Part shown: positions 17,989 through 26,100 of the stretch, in pieces
Layout of the letters: each line of letters starts with the position of its first letter
Numbering within the stretch: position 1 is the first letter of the stretch
Origin: Chloroflexota bacterium
GTDB taxonomy: Bacteria; Chloroflexota; Anaerolineae; Caldilineales; Caldilineaceae
DNA length: 47,600 nucleotides
Direction: 5' to 3'
NCBI GenBank assembly: GCA_003577005.1
Contig: QEUW01000013.1
Coordinates: forward strand, 1-47,600
Program-made: the position numbers and the translations under genes
The notes under the pieces: generated by a model
Seen by the model: the letters and a program-made list of their open reading frames with translations, nothing else
What the model was told of the DNA's origin: nothing
The model's database searches: none

Positions 17989-19590
17989 TCAGCTTCCTTC
18001 CTCCTGCAAGAGGATGTCGGCCGGTGCAATATCGAGCACCACCCACCAATTTTCGCCGTTGCGGGTGGCGACCACCTTGAAATCGCCGCTTTCCAGCTCT
18101 TCATCCGTTGCCGGGTTCCCTGCTGGGCCTTGCACCAGGCTACGGTCAAGGATACGCTGGCCCGATGGGAGCAACGCCGGTTGTGTATCGGTGATGGCAG
18201 CCGTGACCGCAGCACGGAGCGCATTGGCATCTCCGGCCGGCACAGCGGCAATCTCTTGGACAATGGCATCGACCAGCGATCCTGCCGCTGCCTCGCCAAT
18301 GTCGCTGTACCAGGCGATCACATCGGCGACCTTCGCTGACTTTACATCGCTCAGCGCAGTGACGGCGGCGAGCAGCTCCTTCCCCTCGGCGGGGTCGCCA
18401 CTGCTTAGCTGGTCTACATACGTTTGTAAACTGTCGATAATCTCTTGCACCAATTTGACCTTGCCGGCTGCCGTCAGGCCGGGCTTGATGGCGACGACCA
18501 GCCGTGGCTTGAAGAAGATATAACGGGCGACGAGCGTCGTCTGGACCCCGGCGGCGCGGGTCTGCTCGACCACCGCCCGCAAGCTGGGGAAGCGTTCGGG
18601 TTCGGTCTCGACCAGGAGCAGCACTTTGCCCGGCTCGGACTGTTTGGTGGCCAGGCCGTTTGGATCCCAAATTTCCAAGAGCCCAGCGCGTTCTTCAAAG
18701 ATTACACGGGTCAAGGCGGCCAGCGTACCCTTGCCCAGCGAACGCAGGATCGCTTTGGCGCGGATGCGCAACTCTTCGTCGCTTTCGTCCTCGGCGCCCA
18801 AAAAGGTGGCGTCGAAGTTTGTCACCCGTTCGACGCCAGCAATGGGTTGCACCATCAGCGTAATGGCGCCGGCGGCGACTTTGCCAGCATCCCCTTTGAA
18901 CTTTTCACCGGCGCGCACCGGCGCATCGATCCGTACCTGGCCCTGTTGCAGCGTGCGCATCTGGGTGGTTTGGAAGGTCGCCTCCCCTTTGGCTGTTGCC
19001 AACAGCGATCCCTCTGGGATGGTGATGGCACCGGCAACAGCCGGGTCACGGAAGAAAGTCACCTGCCCGACAGCGTAATCCTTGGTTTTGCGTTCGATCC
19101 CCAGGATGGCGACCACTAGTTCCAGCGATTTGCCGCGCGCGGTATCGACAAAACCGGCCAGGTAGGCCTGGTTGATCTGCTGGTAGACGGTGGCGATCTC
19201 ACGTCCAACCGCTTCGCTAAGCGTGCGTGTCACGCTGCCGACGTTGATGTCGGTGAGCGGCGACTGGCTGGTCTGGCGGAAATAATCGACATAAAAGACG
19301 CTGTCGTCGGCCGGCAAGGCGCCCTGCGGTTGCCAGATCACGGCATTGTCGTTTGGGCTAAAGAGATAGTCGATCTCCTTTTGAAAGACATAGCGTTCAC
19401 TTTTGCCGTTGCGGCGGATGGTGCCCGTGATTGTGCGCACATCGCGCGCCGGTTGCGCCAACGCATACAGGTCGATCTTGAGGTCAAAGAGAAGCGGTTC
19501 GTTGACCACACCGCCAACCACCGCGGTCAGCACGTCATCGACAATCTCCAGGTATGGGCGTTCGATCAGGTTTAGAGTTTCGTTGTTCAT
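17989..19590 (-). CDS. Baseplate J-like protein (gp47/Afp12 type)
   Basis: Predicted 533 aa, cytoplasmic until assembled. The segment from about residue 95 (TDINVGSVTRTLSEAVGREI, then YLAGFVDTARGKSLELVVAILGI) and the following PEGSLLATAKGEATFQT, EESDEELRIRAKAIL and GTLAALTRVIFEE are characteristic of the phage baseplate J/gp47 family that builds the baseplate wedges. The start at 19590 (MNNETL) has GGAG 9 nt upstream; an ATG five codons earlier (19605) overlaps the gp25 stop and cannot be excluded. It is adjacent to gp25 upstream and the gpI-like gene downstream, the conserved gene order of contractile tails. Confidence 0.92.
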   Translation of the reverse strand: MNNETLNLIERPYLEIVDDVLTAVVGGVVNEPLLFDLKIDLYALAQPARDVRTITGTIRRNGKSERYVFQKEIDYLFSPNDNAVIWQPQGALPADDSVFYVDYFRQTSQSPLTDINVGSVTRTLSEAVGREIATVYQQINQAYLAGFVDTARGKSLELVVAILGIERKTKDYAVGQVTFFRDPAVAGAITIPEGSLLATAKGEATFQTTQMRTLQQGQVRIDAPVRAGEKFKGDAGKVAAGAITLMVQPIAGVERVTNFDATFLGAEDESDEELRIRAKAILRSLGKGTLAALTRVIFEERAGLLEIWDPNGLATKQSEPGKVLLLVETEPERFPSLRAVVEQTRAAGVQTTLVARYIFFKPRLVVAIKPGLTAAGKVKLVQEIIDSLQTYVDQLSSGDPAEGKELLAAVTALSDVKSAKVADVIAWYSDIGEAAAGSLVDAIVQEIAAVPAGDANALRAAVTAAITDTQPALLPSGQRILDRSLVQGPAGNPATDEELESGDFKVVATRNGENWWVVLDIAPADILLQEEGS

Positions 19591-19594
19591 CGGC

Positions 19595-20056
19595 TCACGC
19601 TCCATCCAAGAAGAAAGGGAAGACCAGGTTCAAGGTCGTGGCGCTGCCCACCGGGTGTAAGTCGATGGCAATGTTGATCTGCGTCGGGTTGCCGCGTTGG
19701 GTGGTCACATCGACGCGCAACACCTTTTCCACCCGCGGCTCTTCGGCCAGCGCCTGCAAGACAAAGAGTTTGGCGCGATTGCGATTGGTCTCGGTGTTCA
19801 ACTCGCCGATCAGCTCGAAGAGTCGCGAACCATAGGTAGAGTGGCCCAAGATCGCCAATTCTCCCCTGGGAGTCAAGAAACGCAGCAACAGGGCCTGGCG
19901 TAGGTTGTCGAGACCCTGCAGCCGTTCCAGGTCAACCTCGCCGGTTGTAGACCGTTGCGTAGTGGAGAGATCGGCGCCGCGCTGGCGGTCGGTCTGCCGT
20001 TCCAGGTTGCGCAGCAGGCGCAGGTCTGCCCCCCAAAGTTCTTCGTTTAGAGCCAT
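19595..20056 (-). CDS. gp25-like baseplate protein (GPW/gp25 family)
   Basis: Predicted 153 aa, close to the usual 120-150 aa of gp25/Afp9. It has the family pattern: a stretch around NLRQALLLRFLTPRGEL-ILGHSTYGSRLFELIGE, then RAKLFVLQALAEEPRVEKVLRV, which includes the conserved E-PRV motif. In contractile tails this protein sits between sheath initiation and the wedge. An AGAGG ribosome-binding site precedes the ATG. It follows the PAAR-like gene and leads directly into baseplate J. Assignment is firm. Confidence 0.93.
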   Translation of the reverse strand: MALNEELWGADLRLLRNLERQTDRQRGADLSTTQRSTTGEVDLERLQGLDNLRQALLLRFLTPRGELAILGHSTYGSRLFELIGELNTETNRNRAKLFVLQALAEEPRVEKVLRVDVTTQRGNPTQINIAIDLHPVGSATTLNLVFPFFLDGA

Positions 20057-20100
20057 ATCATTGCCTCTTTACACCGTTTGCCATACGAACGACTAGAATA

Positions 20101-20137
20101 AGATGACAGAATGACAGGATGATACAATGACAGGATA
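20101..20137. repeat. Short degenerate tandem repeat, ATGACAGGAT type
   Basis: Four imperfect copies of an ATGACAG(G)AT unit in the gap between the PAAR-like and gp25 genes. Similar GACAGGATGACA strings occur in the gaps near 12475-12535 and 42762-42835. This looks like a genome-wide short intergenic repeat family. Confidence 0.5.
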
Positions 20138-20140
20138 GAG

Positions 20141-20473
20141 CTACGGCGGCCACTGGTCGTTGATAAACGGCGCGATGGGCGGGCCAAGAATGGTCAAGAT
20201 GCCCGGCGGCGTCGGGATACGGTCGCCCATACGCACCAGGGCGCGGCCCCCCACGGTTACGCCGGCGCTCGCCAGCGGGCCGATCACCAGTGGATAGGGC
20301 ACCCCGGTAAGCGAATTGATCATCTGGCAGAGCGAACCGGTCGTCGCCAGCGGCATCCCATTGGCGGTGATAAACGGCGGGAAGATGGCGACAATCATCC
20401 CCGTATCTGGTGCGCCGGTAGCGCCTGGCGTAATCACTACAGCGGCGCCAATAGAAACTGGTGGTCCAGGCAT
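20141..20473 (-). CDS. PAAR-like spike tip protein
   Basis: Predicted 110 aa, rich in Gly, Pro, Ile and Val, with short beta-strand/turn units. Several features match PAAR and PAAR-like spike-tip proteins, which cap the VgrG/gpV needle: N-terminal MPGPPVSIGAAVVITPGA, central ITANGMPLATTGS, and C-terminal VGGRALVRMGDRI-TPPGI. The expected ~100-aa length and the position after the gpV-type spike gene agree with Afp10. Conserved metal-binding His/Cys residues of classical PAAR are not obvious. The start has a GGGGGAAG ribosome-binding site within 20 nt of a strong hairpin. Confidence 0.75.
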   Translation of the reverse strand: MPGPPVSIGAAVVITPGATGAPDTGMIVAIFPPFITANGMPLATTGSLCQMINSLTGVPYPLVIGPLASAGVTVGGRALVRMGDRIPTPPGILTILGPPIAPFINDQWPP

Positions 20474-20491
20474 TAGTGCTTCCCCCCAACT

Positions 20492-20552
20492 CTCGCTCTC
20501 GTCCTCGTCCTCGTTCTCGGTATTCGCGAACGAGGACGAGGACGAGAGCGAG
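20492..20552 (-). promoter_or_regulatory. Strong intergenic hairpin before PAAR-like gene
   Basis: 25-bp perfect inverted arms at 20492-20516 and 20528-20552 around an 11-nt loop. The arms are built from an internal GAGGAC triplet-like repeat. It starts 12 bp after the spike gene's stop codon and ends 18 bp before the PAAR-like ATG. In the polycistronic mRNA it would form a very stable stem directly upstream of the ribosome-binding site. Possible roles are partial termination, RNA processing or setting spike:tip stoichiometry; no T-run follows. Confidence 0.65.
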
Positions 20553-20563
20553 TAGGAATCGTG

Positions 20564-21370
20564 TTATCCCGGCGAGAATGAGGTCAGACCCTTGATCGAC
20601 ACATTGACGCCTTGGACGGTCGAGGCGAGACCGCCGTTGACTGTTGCGCCGGTGCTTCCTTTCAAGGTCGCGCTCATGCCCGCTTCGATATCGGTGTTCA
20701 GGTTGCCCTTGATCTTTACGTTTTGGCCTTCCAGGGTCAGGTCACGCGTGGCTTTGAGCGTCATAGCGCCAGCGGCCTCGATAGTCACATCGCCGTCCTG
20801 GTTCATGGTGATCTTGGTGCGGCCGGCCACCACGGTGACCTTGCCGCCGCTGCCGTTGGGCTGGTCGAGCGTCATCTCGGTCTTGCCGGCAATCGCTTTG
20901 ACCATCCCATCGGTGATGCTCAGCGTGATCTTGGGCGGCATCTCGACCAGGATCTCGCGCGGCGGGCTATTGGCTGCGATGTTACGGATGGCCGCCTTGA
21001 TCGTCTTGTCATCGGCCTTGGCCAGCGGCAGGCGAAAGATGACTTCATCCGGGTTGTTGAGCGGTGGGCGGTCGGCATCGTTGTAGAGCCGGCCCACGAT
21101 GATCGGCTGGTTGATGTCTCCTTTGTCGAAGGCCAGCAAGACGAGATCGCCTTTGTTGGGGATTGCGGCTGTGCCGATGTGCCCTGTTGCGATGGGCGCT
21201 CGTTTCAAGAGCAGGCCACTGTTTTTCAACCGCACGTCACAGCCGTAGTTGTCATTATCATCGCCGGCGCTGTGAGGATAGACTGCCTCGACCACGCCCA
21301 ACTCGGCCACGCGCACGCTGCGCAACTCATGGCGGATGATCTCTTGAATGGTCTCGACAATTGTGCTCAT
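20564..21370 (-). CDS. gpV/VgrG-like spike protein
   Basis: Predicted 268 aa. The N-terminal ~110 residues (VRVAELGVVEAVYPHSAGDDND and CDVRLKNSGLLLKRAPIAT-HIGTAAIPNKGDLVLLAFDKGDINQPIIVGRLYND) match the OB-fold of baseplate assembly protein V/gp5. The C-terminal half consists of short beta repeats (ITMNQDGDVTIEAAGAMTLKA, LTLEGQNVKIKGN), the triple-stranded beta-helix typical of the needle. The ATG at 21370 is selected by alignment with that fold and by the purine-rich AAGGGTGAG upstream; the longer frame runs into a repeat element. Together with the gpD-like hub and PAAR-like tip it forms the piercing device. Confidence 0.92.
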   Translation of the reverse strand: MSTIVETIQEIIRHELRSVRVAELGVVEAVYPHSAGDDNDNYGCDVRLKNSGLLLKRAPIATGHIGTAAIPNKGDLVLLAFDKGDINQPIIVGRLYNDADRPPLNNPDEVIFRLPLAKADDKTIKAAIRNIAANSPPREILVEMPPKITLSITDGMVKAIAGKTEMTLDQPNGSGGKVTVVAGRTKITMNQDGDVTIEAAGAMTLKATRDLTLEGQNVKIKGNLNTDIEAGMSATLKGSTGATVNGGLASTVQGVNVSIKGLTSFSPG

Positions 21371-21400
21371 GATGCTCTCACCCTTGATTGCCAGTAGTAA

Positions 21401-21517
21401 GACGCTGTTTGAAAAGGTCAGACGCGCACCTGGTGCGTTGCACGCAGAGCGTGCGATGCACCTGAGTGGTGAAAAGGTGCGATGCACCGGGTTTTGCCCT
21501 GCTTTCCAAACAGGCTC
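21401..21517. mobile_element. MITE-like element, imperfect terminal repeats
   Basis: The left end 21401-21417 (GACGCTGTTTGAAAAGG) and right end 21502-21517 (CTTTCCAAACAGGCTC) are imperfect inverted copies of the terminal repeats of the element at 13491-13623. Inside is the same core, GGTGCGTTGCACGC...GCGTGCGATGCACCT, and a second partial copy. It fills the gap between the gpD-like and spike genes, ending 31 bp before the spike start codon. Confidence 0.65.
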
Positions 21518-21566
21518 TACGTGATGAGTGATCAGCGACCACTGACCACCAAACCCAATACCATCC

Positions 21567-22565
21567 CTATCCACTGATCGCCTGGAAGCCAATGGTGGTT
21601 GTAAAGCCACCTGCTTTGGTGATCCGGTGCTGGACGCTGCGCACTTGAAAGGTTGCGTTGAGCCGGCTGTCGGGTGCGTCGACCAGGCGAATGGCGTCAC
21701 CCAGCTTGACTTGCGGCTGGCCGGGTGTGTGCAGGCGGCCCCGCAGCGCCCGCCGCTGGCTACGGCTGAGCGCGGCTGTGGCGGCTGCGCGGGCAGCTTC
21801 GGCTGAACGCAACGCCGAACGTTCCAGAAGAAAGGCCGCTCCACCGCTGCCTGCGCTCCCCTTGGCGCCACTGAAATCCTTGGTCAGCCATGCCCATGCC
21901 TCCTCGGCCTGGCTGCCGCCTGGGCTTTCGCCCCAGGCTTCCACGACGTTAGGCAGGGGCGGGTGTTGGCGGGCGCTCAATTCCACGATCTGTTCGGCAT
22001 AGGTGAAGAGATGCACCGTGTTGCCGCCGATAAAACGCTCAAAGACCAGTTCGCCGTCGGCATTGATATAGAGATCGAAGCCACACAACTCGGCCAGGTC
22101 GCGCATGTGGCGATAGACACTGCGCCGGCCCTCGACCACATAGGCCGGAAAGGTGATGCCGTCCTCAGCGTTGGCCACATCCACACCCGCCTGCCCGGCC
22201 AGGTCGCTGAGGATCTGGCCGGCAGTCTTGCCTTCGTAGGTCTGGCCGGCAAAGGTGCGCAACAATTTGGCAGCCGCGCTGTGGCCGATCACCCGGTTGG
22301 TGGTCAAGCCCGGCTCGACGGCGACCACGGCGCCGGTGATCACCTGGGTCAGGTCGCCGTCATCGGCAAAGCCCAACTCGATGGTGGCCTCGTCATCGAG
22401 CGCGGGGGCCAGGCCCCCCACCTGGCCCAGCACCAGGGCAAAGCTATCGGCCGGCGTATCCATGTCCAGCGATACGGTCAGATCAACCAGAGTACTGGCC
22501 TGGGGTTCGTCGGTGGTATCGACAACCTTGGAACCGATGGTGAGTTTGTAGGCAGGTGAGAGCAT
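21567..22565 (-). CDS. gpD/gp27-like tail hub protein
   Basis: Predicted 332 aa, belonging to the late-control gene D/gp27 hub family. Family features are an N-terminal beta-barrel half (LTVSLDMDTPADSFALVLG, ELGFADDGDLTQVITGAV), a central HSAAAKLLRTFAGQTYEGKTAGQILSDLA, and RRSVYRHMRDLAELCGFDLYINADGELVF followed by a C-terminal barrel (KLGDAIRLVDAPDSRLNATFQVRSVQHRIT). A Gly/Ala-rich linker lies at about 225-280. The hub adapts the six-fold tube to the three-fold spike encoded next. The ATG at 22565 is chosen from the family start; its ribosome-binding site (AAGGA) is weak and distant. Confidence 0.9.
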   Translation of the reverse strand: MLSPAYKLTIGSKVVDTTDEPQASTLVDLTVSLDMDTPADSFALVLGQVGGLAPALDDEATIELGFADDGDLTQVITGAVVAVEPGLTTNRVIGHSAAAKLLRTFAGQTYEGKTAGQILSDLAGQAGVDVANAEDGITFPAYVVEGRRSVYRHMRDLAELCGFDLYINADGELVFERFIGGNTVHLFTYAEQIVELSARQHPPLPNVVEAWGESPGGSQAEEAWAWLTKDFSGAKGSAGSGGAAFLLERSALRSAEAARAAATAALSRSQRRALRGRLHTPGQPQVKLGDAIRLVDAPDSRLNATFQVRSVQHRITKAGGFTTTIGFQAISG

Positions 22566-22579
22566 GTCGGTCCGTATCC

Positions 22580-23107
22580 TTATGCTGCGAGCAGACGTTC
22601 GACCAGTTCCAGGGTTTCCGTGTTTTCCCATCCCTGTTGGCGAGCTGTTTGCAGCCATGTCTCCAAAACCCCACGCAGTTCGGCTACTGCGTTGGCCCGT
22701 TCAATGTATGAGACAGCCAGCGACCGCACGGCCTCATCACGATCCGTAAGCATGTTGTGAAACAGAAGTAACATCGCCTCCCGATTCTTATCAGGGAAAT
22801 AGAGCGTCAGGAGAAACTCGTACGCCCGCAAACGGACAAACGGGTCCGGATGGAGCAGAAACGGCCGGATGGTCATTGCTTCGGTGGGTGTCGCACCGAT
22901 GCGTAGGAACTCCAACGTATTGGCGACAGTGCCACTCTGAGCAGGGTCGCGGGCAGCGTCACTGGCTAACCATTCCAGAAGCGCGGCACGTGTACTGGGG
23001 TCGCGCAGGGATTGGTTGAGATCTGGATGGCGTTGCATAATTTGCGCCCTGAATAGCGCATCTTTTGAAGAGAGATATTCTTGTACTTCGGGTGGGATCG
23101 CCGGCAT
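22580..23107 (-). CDS. Small HEAT-repeat-like protein
   Basis: Predicted 175-aa all-helical protein. Helix pairs such as PFLLHPDPFVRLRAYEFLLTLYF and NMLTDRDEAVRSLAVSYIERAN carry the D-x-VR pattern of HEAT/armadillo repeats. The ATG at 23107 is used because the upstream extension of the frame overlaps the coding region of the preceding 1500-aa gene. GAGG lies about 12 nt before it. It sits between the protease-bearing giant protein and the hub gene, 14 bp before the latter. A chaperone or loading role for the giant protein is plausible from position alone; I do not recognise a named family. Confidence 0.72.
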   Translation of the reverse strand: MPAIPPEVQEYLSSKDALFRAQIMQRHPDLNQSLRDPSTRAALLEWLASDAARDPAQSGTVANTLEFLRIGATPTEAMTIRPFLLHPDPFVRLRAYEFLLTLYFPDKNREAMLLLFHNMLTDRDEAVRSLAVSYIERANAVAELRGVLETWLQTARQQGWENTETLELVERLLAA

Positions 23108-23156
23108 GATGTTTTGCCTCTGAATCTGACGGCGGCAGGACTTCATCTGCGAGCCA

Positions 23157-26100
23157 TCAGTAATTGCGAACGAACCGAACCGAACGAATCGCGTCAATCT
23201 GAGCGGGCAGCACCAGCGCAGGCGCATAGTTAGTATTGGTAAACTGGACATTCCAGAGCCGCTTTGGATTGCGCACGCCCAGTGTGTTAGCCAGAAAGTG
23301 ACGATGCATGAGATTCTTGCCGTCAATATTGCCTGGTCCTCCTGCTGGTGCGGGGAGCCCAAGATCGAAGTGCCCCCCGGCCACATTGAACAAATTGGTC
23401 GTAATGTGGGTTGCCTCATGCACATCCGCAAACTCGGTGATACCGCTGAGGACCCCAACAAAACTAAAGCTACGGGCAATCGAATTGGCCGGCAGCCAGG
23501 AATCAGGAAATGCCTCACCACCCCCGGACACCAACCCTGGTCCCGGCGGTGCGGGCACCGGCGCCGAATAGACACGAGCGACACAGATAACGTAGATATC
23601 ATTGGCATTGAAACCGGCGAGTGCGCGCACGGCATTGATCAAGTCTGTCTGTGATGCCGATGGCACCAGATGAGCGCCGGGCATGGTAAACCCTTCCACT
23701 GCCGGGTCTACGGCAATTGGGTCAGTCGGATAGCGCACCGGCCAACCGGTCGCCGTGGCCGGCGGGTTGAGAACGATTTCATCGACCTCGGCAAAGATCC
23801 CACAACGCGCATAGATCGACTGGAAGGTGCGAATCACCAGGTCACGCCGGGCTGCGGTCAGGATGCCGGCTCCACCGACCGAACGGCGCACATTGACCAG
23901 GTGGATTCGTATCCGGCGGCGCTCCTCAGGCGCCCGGGGAAAGACGGGCAGGGTCACGCTTGCCGCCGGAGCAGAAGAAGTCGGTGGGTGATATTCGGCT
24001 ACCACCTGGCTGTCCAGCGGGTGGGCGTTATCGACCGTCACGCGCCGCAAGCGATGGTTGCTCTGGTCGGGATTCCGGTTGCCGGCCTCTGCGTGGCCGG
24101 CCGGCAGGCCACTGTTGGTAGGCTGGCGGCGGTCATCATCGTCGGTTACTACCATAACGGCCCTGGAAAGAAAGACTCCGGTGCCGGCGCCGGTCTCGGT
24201 CAAAGTCAGCGCCTGTGAGGGCGGTGCATGGTCTGTTGTCCCATCTCCAAAGGCTGTCCGCCAGTTGATCTGCACTTCTCCGCTGGCGCTCGGGTCGCGC
24301 AGGCGGAAGTAAAAACGTCGCGTATCTGCCCCCACAAAATTGGCGGCCTCGGCTACATTGTTGCGCACGGCGCCGGTCGCGTTATCGAAGGCACGATCCC
24401 AGAGGCCAATGCGGACAGCCGTTGCGGCCGGCGTTGCTGCCGTCGGTACGAAGGTATCGGCCTGAGCAGGTGTAAGTGGCGGGGCCAGTACCTCCAACGT
24501 AGCAACCACCACATTGATCGTAACGGAACGGGTCACGCCGGCGACCGTTGCACTGAGCGTGGTGCTCCCGACATTCGCCCGTGGCAGCGTCCGCCGCAAA
24601 GGGTCGGGCTGTACACCCCCAGCAGACCATGCGACCAGTGTTACGGGCACACAAAACGGCGCGGGATCAAGCACGGCAATGACCGTAACGGCAGCGCCGG
24701 GCGCCGGATCGCGCAGGACTGCAAAGGTCGAGCCACTGCCGCCCACCGGCTGGATGACCCGCCCGTTCACCTCTACGCGTAAGGTAAAGGTCGCCACGCG
24801 GACCGCTACTCGCGCCGTCACTACCGGGCCACCGCTCGCCGGCGTGTAGGTCGCCACCACTTCGGTCACGCCGGTCGCGGCAGCGCTCACCGTCTGTTGG
24901 CGAGGGTTGGCGCCGGGGGTCCCGCCGGTCATGGTGAGCGTGCCCACACCGGGTGCGATGAGGCGGTCGGGGATCTCGGCGTCCACGGTGACGGTAGCGC
25001 CAGGGTTTTGGATGACGATGAACTGGTTGCTCAGCGAGCCACCCACCTGCGTCGCTCCCGTCACCCGCAGACTGAGGGGTACACAATCGTCGGTCGCGCC
25101 ACGTGACGTGCGCGCCCCGTTGACTTCGTCGGTTGTCAAGGTGCGGTTGGCGCCGGAAAAGGTGCCCGGCAGCATCAGGCGGTCGGCATTGGCCGGTGTC
25201 TCGTCGGCATGGCTCAAGTTCAGGTAATGGCCCAGTTCGTGCGCCAACGCCTGCGTGCTCTGGTCGATGTCGAGTGGCTGGTGGAGCAACACACCACCAA
25301 AGGTGATCTGCGTCTGGTCTGCCACGGCGCAACCGCCGGGCAGACCGCCACTCGCTCCGCTCTCCACCGAGATGCCCAGACCGGCTTCGCCCGACCCCAC
25401 AAAATCACGAAAGAAGAAGACATTCACCGCATCGGGATAGGCGCAGCGCGAGAGGAGAAACTGGAATTCGTTGCCGTCAACCTCGCAACTACCGCGCACA
25501 TTGGGGTCTTCGATGGGATGCGCATAGCTTTCACGGACAATGTCAGTCAGTTCAAAGCGAATCCGCGCCTGGCGCCAGACCCGGTTGGCATTTTCGAACA
25601 GGGTGCGGATATCGGTCTCGCTCCGGGTCGTGGCCTGCGGCACCAGGTTGGCCGGATTGGTCGGGTCGGGACAGGTGCGGATCTCCCGATTCGACAGGTT
25701 CAAAGGCGTCATCAAGTGCGCCACTACCGGCAGCCGGATCTCGCGCAGCACCGGCGCATTGACGATCACAACATCGAGCCGGTCACCGGCTGAGCGCAGG
25801 GCTTTGCAGACAGCATTGCCTTTGATGTCGCGATCGCCGGCCTCCAGCAGCCGTACCAGCACCGGCGCCGACGGCGGTGCGATCACCTCCAGGCTGTAAA
25901 AGCCGAGCGGCAGGCCGGGAAACTCAAAGGCGCCGCGATCCGCACCGCTGCCCCCGCGTGTGCGCCCCGGCGCCGGTTCGCCGTTGGGCTGCTCATCTGC
26001 CTTGAAACGCCCGTTGGGGGCGATCAGGACGAAGGCCTGGTTGGGCACCGGCTCAAGCGTGCCGTCGGGCCGTTCGCGCCGGATCGACCCCGCCACTGTG

